Source: Paramecium pentaurelia (taxonomy: Eukaryota; Ciliophora; Oligohymenophorea; Peniculida; Parameciidae). From it: a stretch of DNA of 64,000 nt. The DNA lies in the NCBI GenBank assembly GCA_905183005.1, contig CAJJDO010000058.1, positions 189,706-253,705 of the forward strand, in the 5' to 3' direction. How positions within the stretch are numbered: position 1 is the first letter of the stretch; every line of letters starts with the position of its first letter. A program made the position numbers and the translations under genes. The notes below the pieces were generated by a model. It ran no database searches, was not told the origin of the DNA, and worked only from the letters and a program-made list of their open reading frames with translations. Shown here one piece after another: positions 11,913 through 24,200 of this stretch.

Positions 11913-14042
11913 ATGAAACATTCTTAATTGGTTCACCTACTGTCCAAATAACCTCAATCTATTGATTATTAAGGAGTTACTCAAATGAGTACTCCAAGAG
12001 CCAATTAACAATCATAATAAACTTTGACATTACCACATAAATTGACTACATTAAGTACAGCCTACAGTAAAGAGTAAAGATTATTAACAGAAGGTAATGA
12101 GGATTTAGATGTCTAAGTAAACTAATTCAATGTAATAAGAAAATAAAAGATTTGCAAAATAGATTGATATCTAGATGTACTACGTTAGAATTCCTTATTT
12201 AAGTTATTACAACACATAAAAATGAATTGAATAGTCTACCTACCATCTAAAAAATTGAGTAACTCTTAATCTCTATTGTAAATACTATTTAAAATACAAC
12301 CAAAAGTGAAATATAATTAGGTTTTTTAAATAGATAGCAAAAGAAAACTTCAAGTATTCTAATTTAATAATTTTTTAGTGTTCAATAAGTAGGTATTGAA
12401 GAAAGAAGCTGAATTATTTGATAGGAATAAATCATTGCAATAAGAAGTGGATATCAATTCAACCAGAAGTAATAAATTGATAGAAGAAAATTAAAAATTA
12501 TAAAAGTAATTGAAATAAGAAAAAAATTTAAACGAAATTAATATTAAGAAAATAGCTGCATTAGAAAAGAGAATTGAATTTATTGTATCAAATGATATCA
12601 ACATTTTTGAAATGAGATCAAATTTAACTATTCTAATGAAAGAAAACGAATAATTGAAAAGAGATTTGGAAAGAAAAAATTAAGAGGTTGAGAGAATTCA
12701 AGGGAAATTAAATTAATATCAATTAGTAGTAAGTAGGTTATAAAAAACAATAGATAATTTAAGAAAAAAAAATGATGATGATGAAATTAGAGGATTTATT
12801 AAAAAAGATGATATTGAATTATTAATGAATTTTAAAATACCATAAAATTTAGATTTTAGAATAGTTTGTTAGAAATTAGATCATCAAAATTTATTAAATG
12901 ATTTATGCGAGAAAGGAGTTGCAAATACCCTTTAATAAATTTCGTAATAATCTTAGGAAGTTTAAAAATAATAAATCACTTATTATTACAATTAATTACT
13001 GTCTTTTAAGGATTTTTCTGAGAGATTGAATTAACTTTTATTGTAAATGGAAGAGTTTAGTAATTCTTAAACAATAGAAGATCTGATTTTTTATGTAAAT
13101 AGACAATTACCTTAAGTATTTAAATGCGAGACAGTAAAATTGTGGTTGCTAGATACAAAAAATGGATTATTGTATTCTTATTTAGAAACTCGATAATAAA
13201 TAAAGGCATTATAAGATAAAGGATTAGTAGCAGATACATTCAAAATGTATTAAGCATAGAACATAAGTTAGAAACCAAAGAAAGCAATAATATATAGAAT
13301 AAATGATTGTGAATAACCAGAATATGGAAAGAGTGCATTGATATTGCCAATATTTTGTATAGGTTAGAATATAATAAGAGGTAGTTTGATAATTTTGAAT
13401 TCTGAATCAGAATAATTTTCGTTTGATGAAGAATACTTTGGAATAATAATAAGTAGATTTTTAGGAATAATAATTTAAAGATTAGTAGATAAGGAAAGTT
13501 GGTTAATAGCCTAAAAGTATAGAAATTTAATGAATAATCAGTTGACAGAGATTTTAAGATCTAATAATAAATAGATTGCGAGTGAAAGGATCAAATTAAG
13601 TTTTAAGAGAATATTTGGATTTCAGATAATAAGGTTTTATTTTGTAATGAATGAACAATTGATAAGTTTTGAAAATCAAAAGGAATAGACATTTTCATTG
13701 GATTATGGATTAGCAGGAATGGCAGTAAGGAATAAAAAAAGATACATTGTGAATGATATAAAAAAATCAGTTAATTTTAATCCAAAGGTTGATTTGACAT
13801 CTCTTTTACCCATTTTTATTTAACCTTTATTAAATAAACAGGATGTGGTGATTGGAGTGGTGGAAGTATGATTTGTTATTGAAATTTAGACATGCTTAAA
13901 GAACAAATTATCAATTGACATGGAAAGGGAACACTTATTAGAAGTTAGTGAGAATCTCTTTGGAATTGAAGAACATTTGACAAGTTAATTATAGAGTTAT
14001 GTAGAGTTATTGGCAGGGGCTTTATCTAATATAGAATTTTGA
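11913..14042 (+). CDS. Coiled-coil protein with two GAF-like domains
   Basis: About 685 residues with three introns (23, 25 and 24 bases) that leave whole codons. The N-terminal ~110 residues are low-complexity Gln/Ser/Thr. A long coiled coil follows to about residue 300 (LIEENQKLQKQLKQEKNLNE; ENEQLKRDLERKNQEVERIQ). Then come two GAF-like units: one around WLLDTKNGLLYSYLETR and PIFCIGQNIIRGSLIILNS, and a second around ERIKLSFKRIFGFQIIRFYF, LDYGLAGMAVRNKKRYIVND and a final VIGVVE. GAF domains bind small ligands such as cyclic nucleotides or are structural; no enzymatic output domain follows. Start ATG at 11913. A sensor or ciliary scaffold role is a guess. Confidence 0.72.
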
Positions 14043-14082
14043 TATAATATTTGATTAAATTTATTCTAATAATAAAATAAAG

Positions 14083-15104
14083 ATGTCTGAAAAATAATTG
14101 GATAGTCAATATAAATTATAGGAGTAGGAGACATAATCAGGGAATAATTTTGAATTAAGTAGTCCTCAAGGGAGTAGTAAGAAGAAAGGAAGAGCACGAA
14201 CAGCATCTGAAAGGACATTTAGTGCTGCAGAAACCTTGTATGGGCGACCAAGAAATACAGGATCTATGATACTCTTGAGGACAGCTGATCAATTTAATAA
14301 AAAGGTTATTCATGATGTGATTAATCATTCTCCATCTAAATAACAATATTCATTTGCTAAGGCCACAAGATTCTCGAAACCTCGTTCCAGTTATTGTCAA
14401 CAATAATTTTATGATTCTTAGTATTTCTATCTTTTTTATATTTTAGGATAAGAACATCTCTAGGTAAAAGAACTTGCAGTTTCGGATTTGGTATAAAATT
14501 TGACTTTGCCAAATTAACTGATAAGTATATTCCTCCTCCTACAGCTTATACTTTAAAATCGAAACCTAAGCCAGTTACAAAATTTGGGTATGGCAGAGAA
14601 GAAACAAAAGCTGTAGGAATTTATGGTAATCCAAGTAAAAATCCAGCACCTAATACTTATACTTTGAAAGATACTTTCTCTAACATCAAATTTTCATTTG
14701 GAGAAAGAACCAAAGCCAAACGTATTTAATAATTTACATTTTAGATATTTATTTGGAATCTACAACTCCATCTCCTTGTGCATATAATGTTGGTGGTATA
14801 AGTAAAACAGGAAATTATTTTAATTCCAAATACTCTAGCAATCGAGCTCCTTTGTTTTCTCCTTCAAATAATAAGTCTTTCAGAATTATTAAAACTCCTG
14901 GGCCAGGAACATATGATCCTCCAGGAGATATTGCTGATTTCAGATTGAAAAGTACTTCAGGTTTCAGTTTTGGAGCATCTGAAAGAAAAACTATTTAAAT
15001 TCGAAATAAAGTTTGTATATGAATTAAATTTCATTATATTAGTTCCTGGGCCAGGTACTTATCAATTACCATCAGAATTTGGTGATGTTGAATATCCAGA
15101 TTGA
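14083..15104 (+). CDS. SHIPPO / sperm-tail PG-rich repeat protein
   Basis: About 314 residues with introns of 26, 23 and 28 bases. The protein carries repeated PG-rich units: PPPTAYTLKSKPKP, NPAPNTYTLKDTF, TPGPGTYDPPGDI and FPGPGTYQLPSEF, with the linked FSFGERTKAK and FSFGASERKTI strands typical of the repeat. Members of this family (ODF3/CIMAP) coat or line ciliary and flagellar microtubules. That matches a ciliate with thousands of cilia, though location here is inference. The N-terminus is Gln/Ser-rich (MSEKQLDSQYKLQ). Splicing is needed to complete the last unit: only a 28-base intron gives the PGPGTY frame. Confidence 0.85.
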
Positions 15105-15164
15105 TAATCATTATTATTATCATTGTAATAATCAATCAAATTATTAATAAAATTATATTTATAA

Positions 15165-15923
15165 ATGTTGACTTTAACATAAATGGATGAAATAATCAAA
15201 CTGACAGAATAGCATATGATTAATTGTTAATTCAATTATGATTTTAAAGAAGCTGATGAAGTAAAATCTAAAATACTTTAAATGAAAACTATTAGAGATC
15301 TTATTGAAAGAGAAGAAATTTAAGAATAATACAAATTAGGAGAAGAAAGAATTTTATCATAAACTAAGTAATAAATAGATGAAGTCAATTAATATTTTAA
15401 TTAATTATTTGAAAAATTCAATTATTAGAAAAGTCAAGCACTTTAATAGTTATGGCATCAATAAAAAATAAAATTATAAAAATCTGTCTTTTATAAAAGA
15501 TAACAAAATGCTGAATATCAAAATTTATAAAAAATTATGACATATTTGTCAAATTAAAAAGAATTTAAAAAGGCAGAGTAATATCAGGTATATCTAAAAG
15601 AAGCAAGTTAAGATCATATGAGGAGAACTCAATCTGAATAAAGATAGACTCAAGAAACACAATAAAGAGTACTCAAATAAAAACATGCACATTAAGAAGA
15701 GGTGTTGATTAATAAATTTAATGATTAAGAATAATTAATTAAATTAGAAATGAATAAAAAATTATAAGAAATTGAATAAAAAAGAATAAATCAAATAACT
15801 CAATTGTAATTTGAGAGAAACCAAAAAATAACTTAACTTGAAAGAAGTAGAACTAAATCTATTAAAGTTTAAATCTAATAATAATTAGATGAGATGGAAA
15901 AATGTTCCTTTCTTTTAAAATGA
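15165..15923 (+). CDS. Gln/Lys-rich coiled-coil protein, unknown function
   Basis: A single exon of 252 residues, MLTLTQMDEIIKLTE to the TGA at 15921. It is rich in Gln, Lys and Glu with long helical heptad-like stretches (EEQEQYKLGEERILSQTKQQ; KKLQEIEQKRINQITQ). No domain is recognised. An in-frame ATG at 15183 is a possible alternative start. It follows the PG-rich gene by 60 bases on the same strand and ends 77 bases before the convergent CHIP-like gene. A cytoskeletal role is only a guess from composition. Confidence 0.7.
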
Positions 15924-15999
15924 ATTTATATTAATTAATTTTATTTTAGTTTATAAAATATATTATAGAGAATTCAAATACTACAATTTTTACTAAATA

Positions 16000-17068
16000 T
16001 CATTCAAACCTTATTGCTTTATAATCCTTCTCATTTTCTATTCCAATCCAACCATATTCTCTCTTAATATGTGATATTCCTATTGCTAATTGAATATTTT
16101 CAATCAACCCCAAAGGATCTATAAATTCCCTTGTTATAGGATCTATATAGCCATTTTATTTAAATTGTTATTAAATACTAGATTTGTCATAAGTAAGTCC
16201 TGAATTAAGAAGGATAGGTTCTTCAATCATTTCAAATAAGATTGGACATACAAAATACTCTGGCATCTATATATCTCTTTATTTTTATATGTTTTATTCA
16301 ATAGCATACCAATCTAATTTTTATTATTAACGATGAGAAATATCTAATAGAGTTTATTTGAGAGTTTAAATATCTAATTTATTTGCAATAAAACCATACT
16401 TTTTTTGTCAATTTCTTATCTTATTAAATAAATCATCCTTTTACCTTTTGCTAAATTTTGGTTGATTAGCACACTTAATTTATTTTTTTATTCTTTCTTA
16501 CTTATTTTAACTAATTCTTGAGCTATATATTATATTATAAATTATTTACCACTTTCTAGTTCCTTTATCCCTTATTAAGCCTAATTAATGAGAGATTCTG
16601 TTGTATCAGGAAACATTTGAACTTCAATTAAAATGATTGTTCCATAAATGAAATGAGCTCTGGAATTTTTTTAATCAATTTTCAAAGCTTATTAGGCATC
16701 TTATTTTGCTTCTTAGAATCTATTTAAAAGTTTATTCGCAACAGATCGATTTGAGAAATAAATTGAGTCTCGATCAAATAAGTTCTAATTACATATAATT
16801 TTACTATAGCTTATGTATATGATTCTATAGCCTTTTTATATTACTTTTATTAAATGTACAAGTTTCCTTATGTCTTATATTCCAATGATTTTTTAATATT
16901 TTATGATTATCGTCGATTCATAATACCATTAAATTCATTACTTTTCTTTGCAGCTTTAAGTACTTTTCTTTCAGGATATTCATAATTTTATGATAAATTC
17001 TTTTGTTAATATTCCTATTCTGAAAAAATATCTGAAATTTCTTCATAATTAGGAGCCGTATTTCCCAT
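16000..17068 (-). CDS. CHIP/STUB1-type TPR and U-box ubiquitin ligase
   Basis: About 340 residues with two introns (20 and 26 bases). After a ~55-residue lead come TPR helices: GNLYIQQKQYKKAIESYTQAI, an intron, FSNRSVANKLLNRFQEAKQD and KNSRAHFIYGTIIL. A helical linker follows (ISKKEQKNKL), and then QKQRDIQMPEYFVCPILF opens a C-terminal U-box that runs through EEPILLNSGLTYDKSSI, FIDPLGLIENIQLAIGI and EYGW. The order, the linker and the IQMPEYF / IPDYLCGK-like U-box entry match CHIP, the co-chaperone that binds Hsp70/Hsp90 tails through its TPR and ubiquitinates their clients. The N-terminal MGN could be myristoylated, an extra that typical CHIP lacks. Confidence 0.82.
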
Positions 17069-17757
17069 TATTTAATATATTAATATATATTAATCAATAA
17101 AATTATAGCATCAATTTTAATTATCTTTTTCAATATAAATTATATTTGCTGTTAAAATTACAAGATTTTTATTATACTCAATAAAAACAAATAAATACTT
17201 TATAAGTTTAATTATTTGAGTTTTAGACAATCAAAAATTACTAATAAATTTGATTTAGCATAGACAACTATTATATATATACAAAAATGAAAATAACAAA
17301 TATATGTAATAAAATTATATTCAAATCAATTTGGCTTATTTTGAGATCATTAAAGTTTAAAAAATAATGAGTGAATTTATAACATAAAGAAAATAGTTAT
17401 CATTTCTAATCTCTATAATAATATAAAATTTAAATTAAATTTATATTTTGTATTCAATTTTTCAGATCAAGAAAAGATCTTCCCTCACTTTCTTTTTTTC
17501 TATATATAATCTATAAATTTGAAGAATATAATTAAACCTAAATAATAGTTCAAATTATATAATTTTAATCTATTTTACAAAGTCAAAAAAATTTTCTGAT
17601 TTTATCAAAAAAAATATTCTACATCAGGTTTTTAGATAATGATTTAAAATTACTCTTCAAAATGAATACTACATTATTTATATTAACAATTAATCTCAAG
17701 TTTGAAATAGATTATATTTTGATTAAATTTGATAAAGATTTATATTTTTCATTATAA
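17069..17757. other. AT-rich intergenic region between divergent genes
   Basis: About 690 bases between the starts of the CHIP-like gene (minus) and the chitin-synthase-like gene (plus). It is extremely AT-rich, with short frames broken by TGA and no recognisable motif. It must contain both promoters. I see no gene in it. Confidence 0.6.
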
Positions 17758-20552
17758 ATGAGGCATCTTAAAGAATTATTTAATAGATATTTAATAAATT
17801 AAGATATTTATTTAACAAATGAACAATTAAAATACTTACTAAAATTCAGGCGTAGATTCATAAAATATCAAAACCTTGTATTTCAATTAAAATTACCCAT
17901 CTGTAAAAATTTATATTGACTTAGGGATTTGAATTATTTGAGCTAAAAAGAAAAATTTATAGGCCTATTAATTTTGAAGATGGCTTAATTTATAGTAGAA
18001 TAAGCGAATAAGGATAGGATTATTAAATAAAACATATTAAGCTTTATAATTTAATAATTTCTAAAGTCTAGTTGGATAAGAATTAAAAAGAGGGAAAAGG
18101 AGAGGAAATCATATTCAACTATGACAAAGAATTTGAGGAATTACTTAATTAGAATGAAACAACTAGTAGTCTGCTTAAATCGATTGATTATTATCCATCA
18201 GAGACTGAAATTATTTTAAGATAGTAAATTAACTAATAGATTTTTGAATTTGAAAAGGTAAATGATAACAGTGTCACATTTTGTTTAATTTATGAAAATT
18301 AAGAATTATCAGAAATTGATCAATAAATAAATTAATACAAACAAATTTTTGGTTAAAATAGATAAACTAATATTGTAATAGTTATCAATGGAAAAGAAAA
18401 ACATAAATTTAATGATTAAGTTAAATTTTAAGAAGATATAAAAGAAAATAAATGTAATAATTCTACTAATAATTAGGTAACATTTGTTATACATATGAAT
18501 ATAAAGATTGTATATTTTTGGTAATAGATGAAGAATAAAGCTTGATTAAGCTATTAAATTGGATTTATAGAGGAATCTTTAAACATTTTCAATCCTAATA
18601 TTGTTATGTTGGCTTTTTGAGCATTTAAGTTGATGTTAATAAATTTTAATTGATGGATCAAATGATGACAAAAGAAAATTATTGTGGAGCAACTGGATAT
18701 TATAATTTATTTCATGATAAAGGAGATTTCTCATTAATTAATCTTAATAACTCATTTATTGGATATATGAATTTTTTGAATTACTAGTTTTAAATAGATT
18801 CTTTAGCATCATTAAAGAGGTTTCACAATCCCTTTTTCTCATATTATAAATGGAATGAGTGTTATAAATATTTTGATTCTTATTTTGAAGATTTAGAAAG
18901 AGAATAATAGTAAGGAAATATCAATTTACATTTAAATTCGTTATTTCCTTAAAAAATCTATGAATCGAGTAAGAAGGAATTTTTTTCATTAAGTAGCAAT
19001 TTAGGGGAAAAGAAAATTTTTGAAAATGATTAAGTGTAGATATTTTTAGAATTATCAAACAAGATAAAATCCATTCACATATGCAATGATTAAGCCTTAC
19101 AATTACATGGTAATAGATACAAATTCATATTAACCTTAAGAAATCTTTAAACTAAAATTACATTATCAGAAGTTTTATTTTTGTATACTTTCTCTCCCTA
19201 TCAATTATTATACAATGTTACATCGAATGCTTACTTAAAAGTATTATTATCAATTTTTTGGCCACTAACTCTTTTCCTCCTAATATTAATGTTTGTATTA
19301 TTAGTTTTATAATATTCAATTGGTGTATCCATGGTAAAAAAAAAACAAAAATTAATGTACTTAATGTTGAATAATGATGAATTATAAATTAAATTTGGAT
19401 AAAAATTAAAAAGAATTGACAATATTTCAAAATATGAGTATAGTTCCGAACTTAAAACGAAAGAAAAAGTTTATAGATTTGAAAATTTAATAAAAGAATT
19501 AAATGAACACTAAAAAAAGAAAGAAAATAAGCCATCAACTTATAGTAATAGCTCATAACAATTTAATAATGAAAATAATTAATAATAAGATTCTTTATTA
19601 TAATAAAATGCTTAATCAGAACAGATATTTAAAATTTCTACTTAGCTCATTTCTGAAAAAAAAATTGATAAATATTATAAAAATTTATTTTCTTTTACTT
19701 AAATAGTTTAACTCTATTGCTCAGGAATAGTAATTTTGAACCTAATTATTACATATGGAAGTAATATAATATCTGAAGATCCAAATGTATAATAATATGT
19801 CACCATTTTTGGAATAATTGTATTTATTGGTGTTTTTCTATTAAGAAACCTTTCATTTACTAAATAATAATTTTTGTATATTATTTTATTAATTAATAGG
19901 AGATCAATAGTTATGACATTTTATATTTTTTTGAATATGTTGATAACAATTGTTTATTCTGAAATGTATCATTTATTGAGAATTAAAATACAACCTAAAG
20001 AGTATAGGAAATAAATTAAAAAATTATCTCAATATTTAAGTTTAAACATTTTCCTATTAATTATGTAAATATATTGTTGTTATTTAAAGTTTATATATTT
20101 TGGAAACTGCTATGAATTTCGAAGGTTATATATTGTCAGTAATCATATTTTACAATTTGATCATTTATTTATTAGATTCATTTGTGGTCATTGTGGCTAA
20201 ATTAAAAGAATTCTTTAACAAACCTATCAACAACGGATCTAATGGACCTTAATAATCATAAAGAAAATTGAAAAAGGAGAACTTTTTTGAAAAATATCTA
20301 GATATTATATACAATTATCTTATTGATTTAAAAGAAGAAGATATAAAAAAGTAAGAACAAGCTCAATAAGAGAAGTAAAATGAGCAAAATAAATTAAAAG
20401 AAGTAATAATTTCTAATATTTTGAAAAAGATATTATAAAAAGAGGAGAATTAGTCTTTAAATGAAATTAAATTAAATTTTATCGAACCTGAGGATATGAA
20501 CTTTAAGGATAATATTAATAGAAGTATTTAATAATCTAATTATTTTGAATGA
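17758..20552 (+). CDS. Divergent chitin-synthase-like (GT2) multi-membrane protein
   Basis: About 900 residues. A GT2/chitin synthase layout can be followed: VTFCLIYENQEL at the usual first strand, then NIVIVINGKEK. A 23-base intron precedes CNICYTYEYKDCIFLVIDEE. The segment LNWIYRGIFKHFQSQYCYVG comes next where chitin synthases have a W-F-F-x-G-F block and LDxGT; the aspartates of that block are missing, and CGE appears as ATGYY. FSYYKW matches the family's FSAYRW, but no QRRRW is seen. At least five hydrophobic segments follow (LLSIFWPLTLFLLILMFVLL; IVVILNL-type helices), with a 25-base intron near 20070. It probably lacks transferase activity. The first ~40 codons are uncertain: they need a 47-base intron near 17870-17916, or the start is elsewhere. 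Confidence 0.55.
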
Positions 20553-20641
20553 TCCTTTAAATACATTTTTCATTTAGTTATTATATATATATTTATATCA
20601 TTAATTCCATTTTCGTGATGAATTGCATAATAAAATATTGA

Positions 20642-20911
20642 ATGGCAAATTCTCTTCTAAGTAAAAATCAATACTAATGTTATAAAATGGGTTATTATAT
20701 AAAAAATCAAATAGAATTCTTTAATAAAGAGTTTTAGCTCTTGCACAAATTGTTTTATCAAAATAATGGGTATATGAGATATATTAATTTTAACAAAATA
20801 ATTAGTAAAATAAACAACAAATAAATTTAAAAAAAAAACAATAAAATGACTTTGTCTGAATTGAATTATTCTAATGAAAAATTTACAAGAAAAATGATAG
20901 AAAAACTGTGA
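20642..20911 (+). CDS. Small hypothetical protein
   Basis: A single-exon frame of 89 residues, MANSLLSKNQYQCYKMGYY to KMIEKL, with TAA/TAG as Gln. Its composition is polar and basic, more protein-like than the hydrophobic open frame on the opposite strand. It follows the chitin-synthase-like gene by 90 bases. No domain is recognised. It could be chance, so confidence is low. Confidence 0.35.
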
Positions 20912-21243
20912 GGGTTGATTAACATAAATTAAAAATACTAAATATTCACCCAAACAAATATCTTATATATTTTAATTACAAATTTAATAGATAATTTTTT
21001 GTAAATGATATATTATCAATATTGATTAATAGTAATTAATTAATATTTACATAAATCTCTTATTAACAAGATTAATAATTTTTACATGATATAATTAATT
21101 TTCTATGAACTATGAATTATCAAACAATTAACATTAAACTGTATTTTATTTAATTGTTCTCCTTATTTTGACCCAAGTACTACTACTACCAATAATAAAT
21201 AGAAATAAATTAATAATTTATATTATTTTGATTTAAATCATTT
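20912..21243. other. Intergenic, nothing recognised
   Basis: About 330 AT-rich bases between the ends of two hypothetical genes on opposite strands. I see no coding frame or structured repeat in it. Confidence 0.5.
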
Positions 21244-21958
21244 TCATTATTATTTAATTTTCACAGAACTAATAGTTCTACCTTACCAACGAACAGCAAA
21301 TCCATAATCATCAAATGAGCAATATTCAACATCATTTTTTTTAATCCAATCACAATCATTGCTACTAAATTGTGAAAAATTTGATTGATCTTTTCCTTAA
21401 CTTTTTTGAAGGTATCCAGAAACCAAAGTTGGGAAATGGAATTTATAAACAACAAATTAGCCATTTGGATCAATCAATAAACTTACATTTTTAAGTAAAA
21501 TCAAAGATTAGAGAAGTTCATTGGCTCCAACACTAATTATTAATTATAATTAATTACTTTTATTTTAAAGATGCTACTTTTTAATTTGAGTCTATTTTTT
21601 ATGATTCTTATTAAATTGCTGTAATATTTATAATCACATATTAATTACAATTTATGTAATTATACAAATTTTGGCTAATATCAACGTTTATATATAATGG
21701 TTAGTAATTTAATTCATAAAAATCAACTTAGAAATTCTACCCTTTTATCTATCCTTATTATAATAAATAGTTTAACACCTATTCAATAGTATTAGAAAAT
21801 TACATCAACTATAGGCATATTTTACAATTATGATTGTAATATTTAATTTTTTTCAAAAAATATCTAAAATGTTGGTTAACTTTATAATATAAAAACAGTT
21901 GATTCTGGTTAAAAATTTATTGGTGAATTATCTTATGGGTTTAAAATTGTTTATCCAT
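21244..21958 (-). CDS. Hypothetical protein
   Basis: About 229 residues with one 25-base intron, giving whole codons from the ATG at 21958 (MDKQFQTHKII). The C-terminal half looks like a real folded protein (LIDPNGQFVVYKFHFPTL; DCDWIKKNDVEYCSFDDYGF; VRWQGRTISSVK). The N-terminal half is Gln/Tyr/Asn-rich and contains CKIC. The open length is well above the chance spacing of TGA. An in-frame TGA lies just upstream of the start. No family is recognised, and upstream exons cannot be excluded. Confidence 0.5.
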
Positions 21959-22778
21959 CTAATGTTAAGTAAATCATTGAAATATCTAGTTAGTTTTTTT
22001 GTAAGTATTGTTGTGTGTATAGATAAATTTGTGCCACTGTTATAGAATAATTGTGACTTATGGGATTGATTTCAATTCCAATTTATGATCCATCGAATTT
22101 AATACTCATAATTATTTTTATTTTAATACTAATATTAATAGAAATAGAAGTGTAATAAAATCAATTATAAATTAATATATTTTATTGATATAATCTTTAA
22201 TACAAAATATGATTATTAATGTTTATGTAGTATTATAATAAAATATAGTAAATAAATCTCAATTTATTTGAGATTGAAAGAATGAAAAATGCCTTGAATT
22301 TATGTTATACTAGATATTATTTTTATTTTACTTTAAATCTCTTGAAAATTAACTAAATATAGTGATAAGGTTTATCTAGACTAATGTAAATTTTCATTTA
22401 ATATCTTTTATAAATCAACTAATCAATATATTTATTATTTATTATCAATTCATTTTAATCCTTCTATTGAATATCGTAGTACCTTACTTATATTCATTCT
22501 GTTTTATAAGTTTAATTAAATTAATATTAAATTTCATTCTAAAATAAGGTAAAAGTTTTATTTTGAAGATGATAGTATTTCTTCATAATTATATTATATT
22601 TATAATAATAATACACATAATATTTTTATGTATAGGAACTTTTAAATAAATCTAGTAAAATGTATCTATGGATGAATAGAGAATGGTTTAAAATAGTTTG
22701 GATCCTAAAATATATATATTATTAGAAATTTGGATTACATCTCATAAATATATTTATTATAAATAATTCAAATAATTA
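21959..22778. other. AT-rich intergenic region
   Basis: About 820 bases between the starts of a minus-strand hypothetical gene and a plus-strand aldehyde dehydrogenase, so it should hold both promoters. In its last ~110 bases the dehydrogenase frame is open back to an ATG at 22671, leaving a longer N-terminus possible. Nothing else is recognised. Confidence 0.5.
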
Positions 22779-24166
22779 ATGAGATAATTTATATCAAAAA
22801 ATCCAGCAACAAAATAGGTATTAGGAGAATTTAAGTTTCTAAGTGATCAAGAATTAAATCACATAATACAATAATCAAAAGAAGGATTTTAAATCAACAA
22901 GAATAGTTCATTTTAAATAAAATCAGAGAAATTATTGAAGTTGGCAGATTTATTAGGTTAGAATTAAGAAAAATATTCCAAATTGATATCTTATGAAATA
23001 GGGAAACCAATATAATAATCAATGGCTGAAGTAAAGAAATCATAAAATTATTGTAAATACTATGCTGAAAATATAAATAAATATTTATAGCCTTAAAGAG
23101 TTAAAACAGAGGCAAAGAATAGTTATGTACAATATTCACCAATAGGTACAATCTATTCAATATCTCCATTTAATTTTCCATTTTGGTTATGTAATAAAAA
23201 GTGTTAAATTTAGGTTTTAAGCCAATTATACCTATGCTAGTAATTGGTAATGCAGTAATTCATAGACCATCTGATTCTACTGGTCTCTGTGGTTTAGCTC
23301 TTTAGGAGCTGTTTACATCTGCAGGATTTGATGGAAATGTATTTTAGAATGCATTTACAACTCCTTAATAATTAGAATAAGTGATGGCACATCCTTAAAT
23401 ATAAGGTGTATCATTTACTGGTTCTACAGCTGCAGGTTCAATAATAGGAGCTACTGCTGGTAAATATTTAAAGAGAAGTGTTTTGGAATTGGGAGGATCT
23501 GATCCATTTTGTGTATTATAAAATGCAAATGTTGATTTGGCAGTTCAATTAGCTCTTAAATCAAGAGTAGCTAATTGTGGATAAGTATGTTTTTCAGCAA
23601 AAAGATTCATAATTCATTTTCAATATTATGATATATTTAAAGAAAAATTAGTGAATGCTTTGGAGAAATTGAAAATTGGTGATCCTTTACAAGAAAATAC
23701 AGATTTAGGTCCTATGGCTAGAGAAGATTTAATTATAAATATTTAAAATTAGATAAAGAAGGGAGTGGATGGAGGTGCAAAAATAGTTTATGGAGGTAAT
23801 AGATTAAAGGATAATGAGAATTTTATGATGCCAACAGTAATTGAAATAGATGAATAGAATGTATTGGCAAAAGAAGAAACATTTGGTCCATTATTTAGTT
23901 TAATAAAAGCTAATAGTAATGATGAAATCTTAAGGATTGCAAATAATACATCTTATGGATTAGGTGCAGTAGTTATTAGTAATGATAAGAAAGAGATTGA
24001 ATAATTTGTTAATCATCTAGAAGCAGGAATGGTATTTGTAAATGAAATAGTCAAATCAGATTAAAGATTACCATCTGGAGGAATTAAAGGATCTGGATAT
24101 GGAAGAGAATGTGGTGAATGGGGAATTTAGAACTTTGCTAATATTAAGACAGTTTGGATTGAATGA
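22779..24166 (+). CDS. NAD(P)-dependent aldehyde dehydrogenase (succinate-semialdehyde type)
   Basis: About 454 residues with one 23-base intron. Family landmarks appear in order: SPFNFPFW, HRPSDSTGL, SFTGSTAAG (cofactor loop), LELGGSDPF with the general-base Glu, NCGQVCFSAKRFI with the catalytic Cys, KEETFGPLFS, and SDQRLPSGGIKGSGYGRE at the C-terminal end. The last motif and the short length match the YneI/Sad branch that oxidises succinate semialdehyde or related aldehydes. The start at 22779 (MRQFISKNPATKQV) is chosen because that branch begins near SINPATGE. The substrate is inferred from the family only. No organelle-targeting signal is obvious. Confidence 0.88.
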
Positions 24167-24200
24167 AAATTATTCACATTTATATAAATAAGAAATTAAA

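Noticed and set aside
20657..20953. Minus-strand 98-codon hydrophobic frame
   Set aside because: Very Phe/Ile-rich, as expected of the reverse of Lys/Asn/Glu codons; the plus-strand frame is more protein-like, though also weak.
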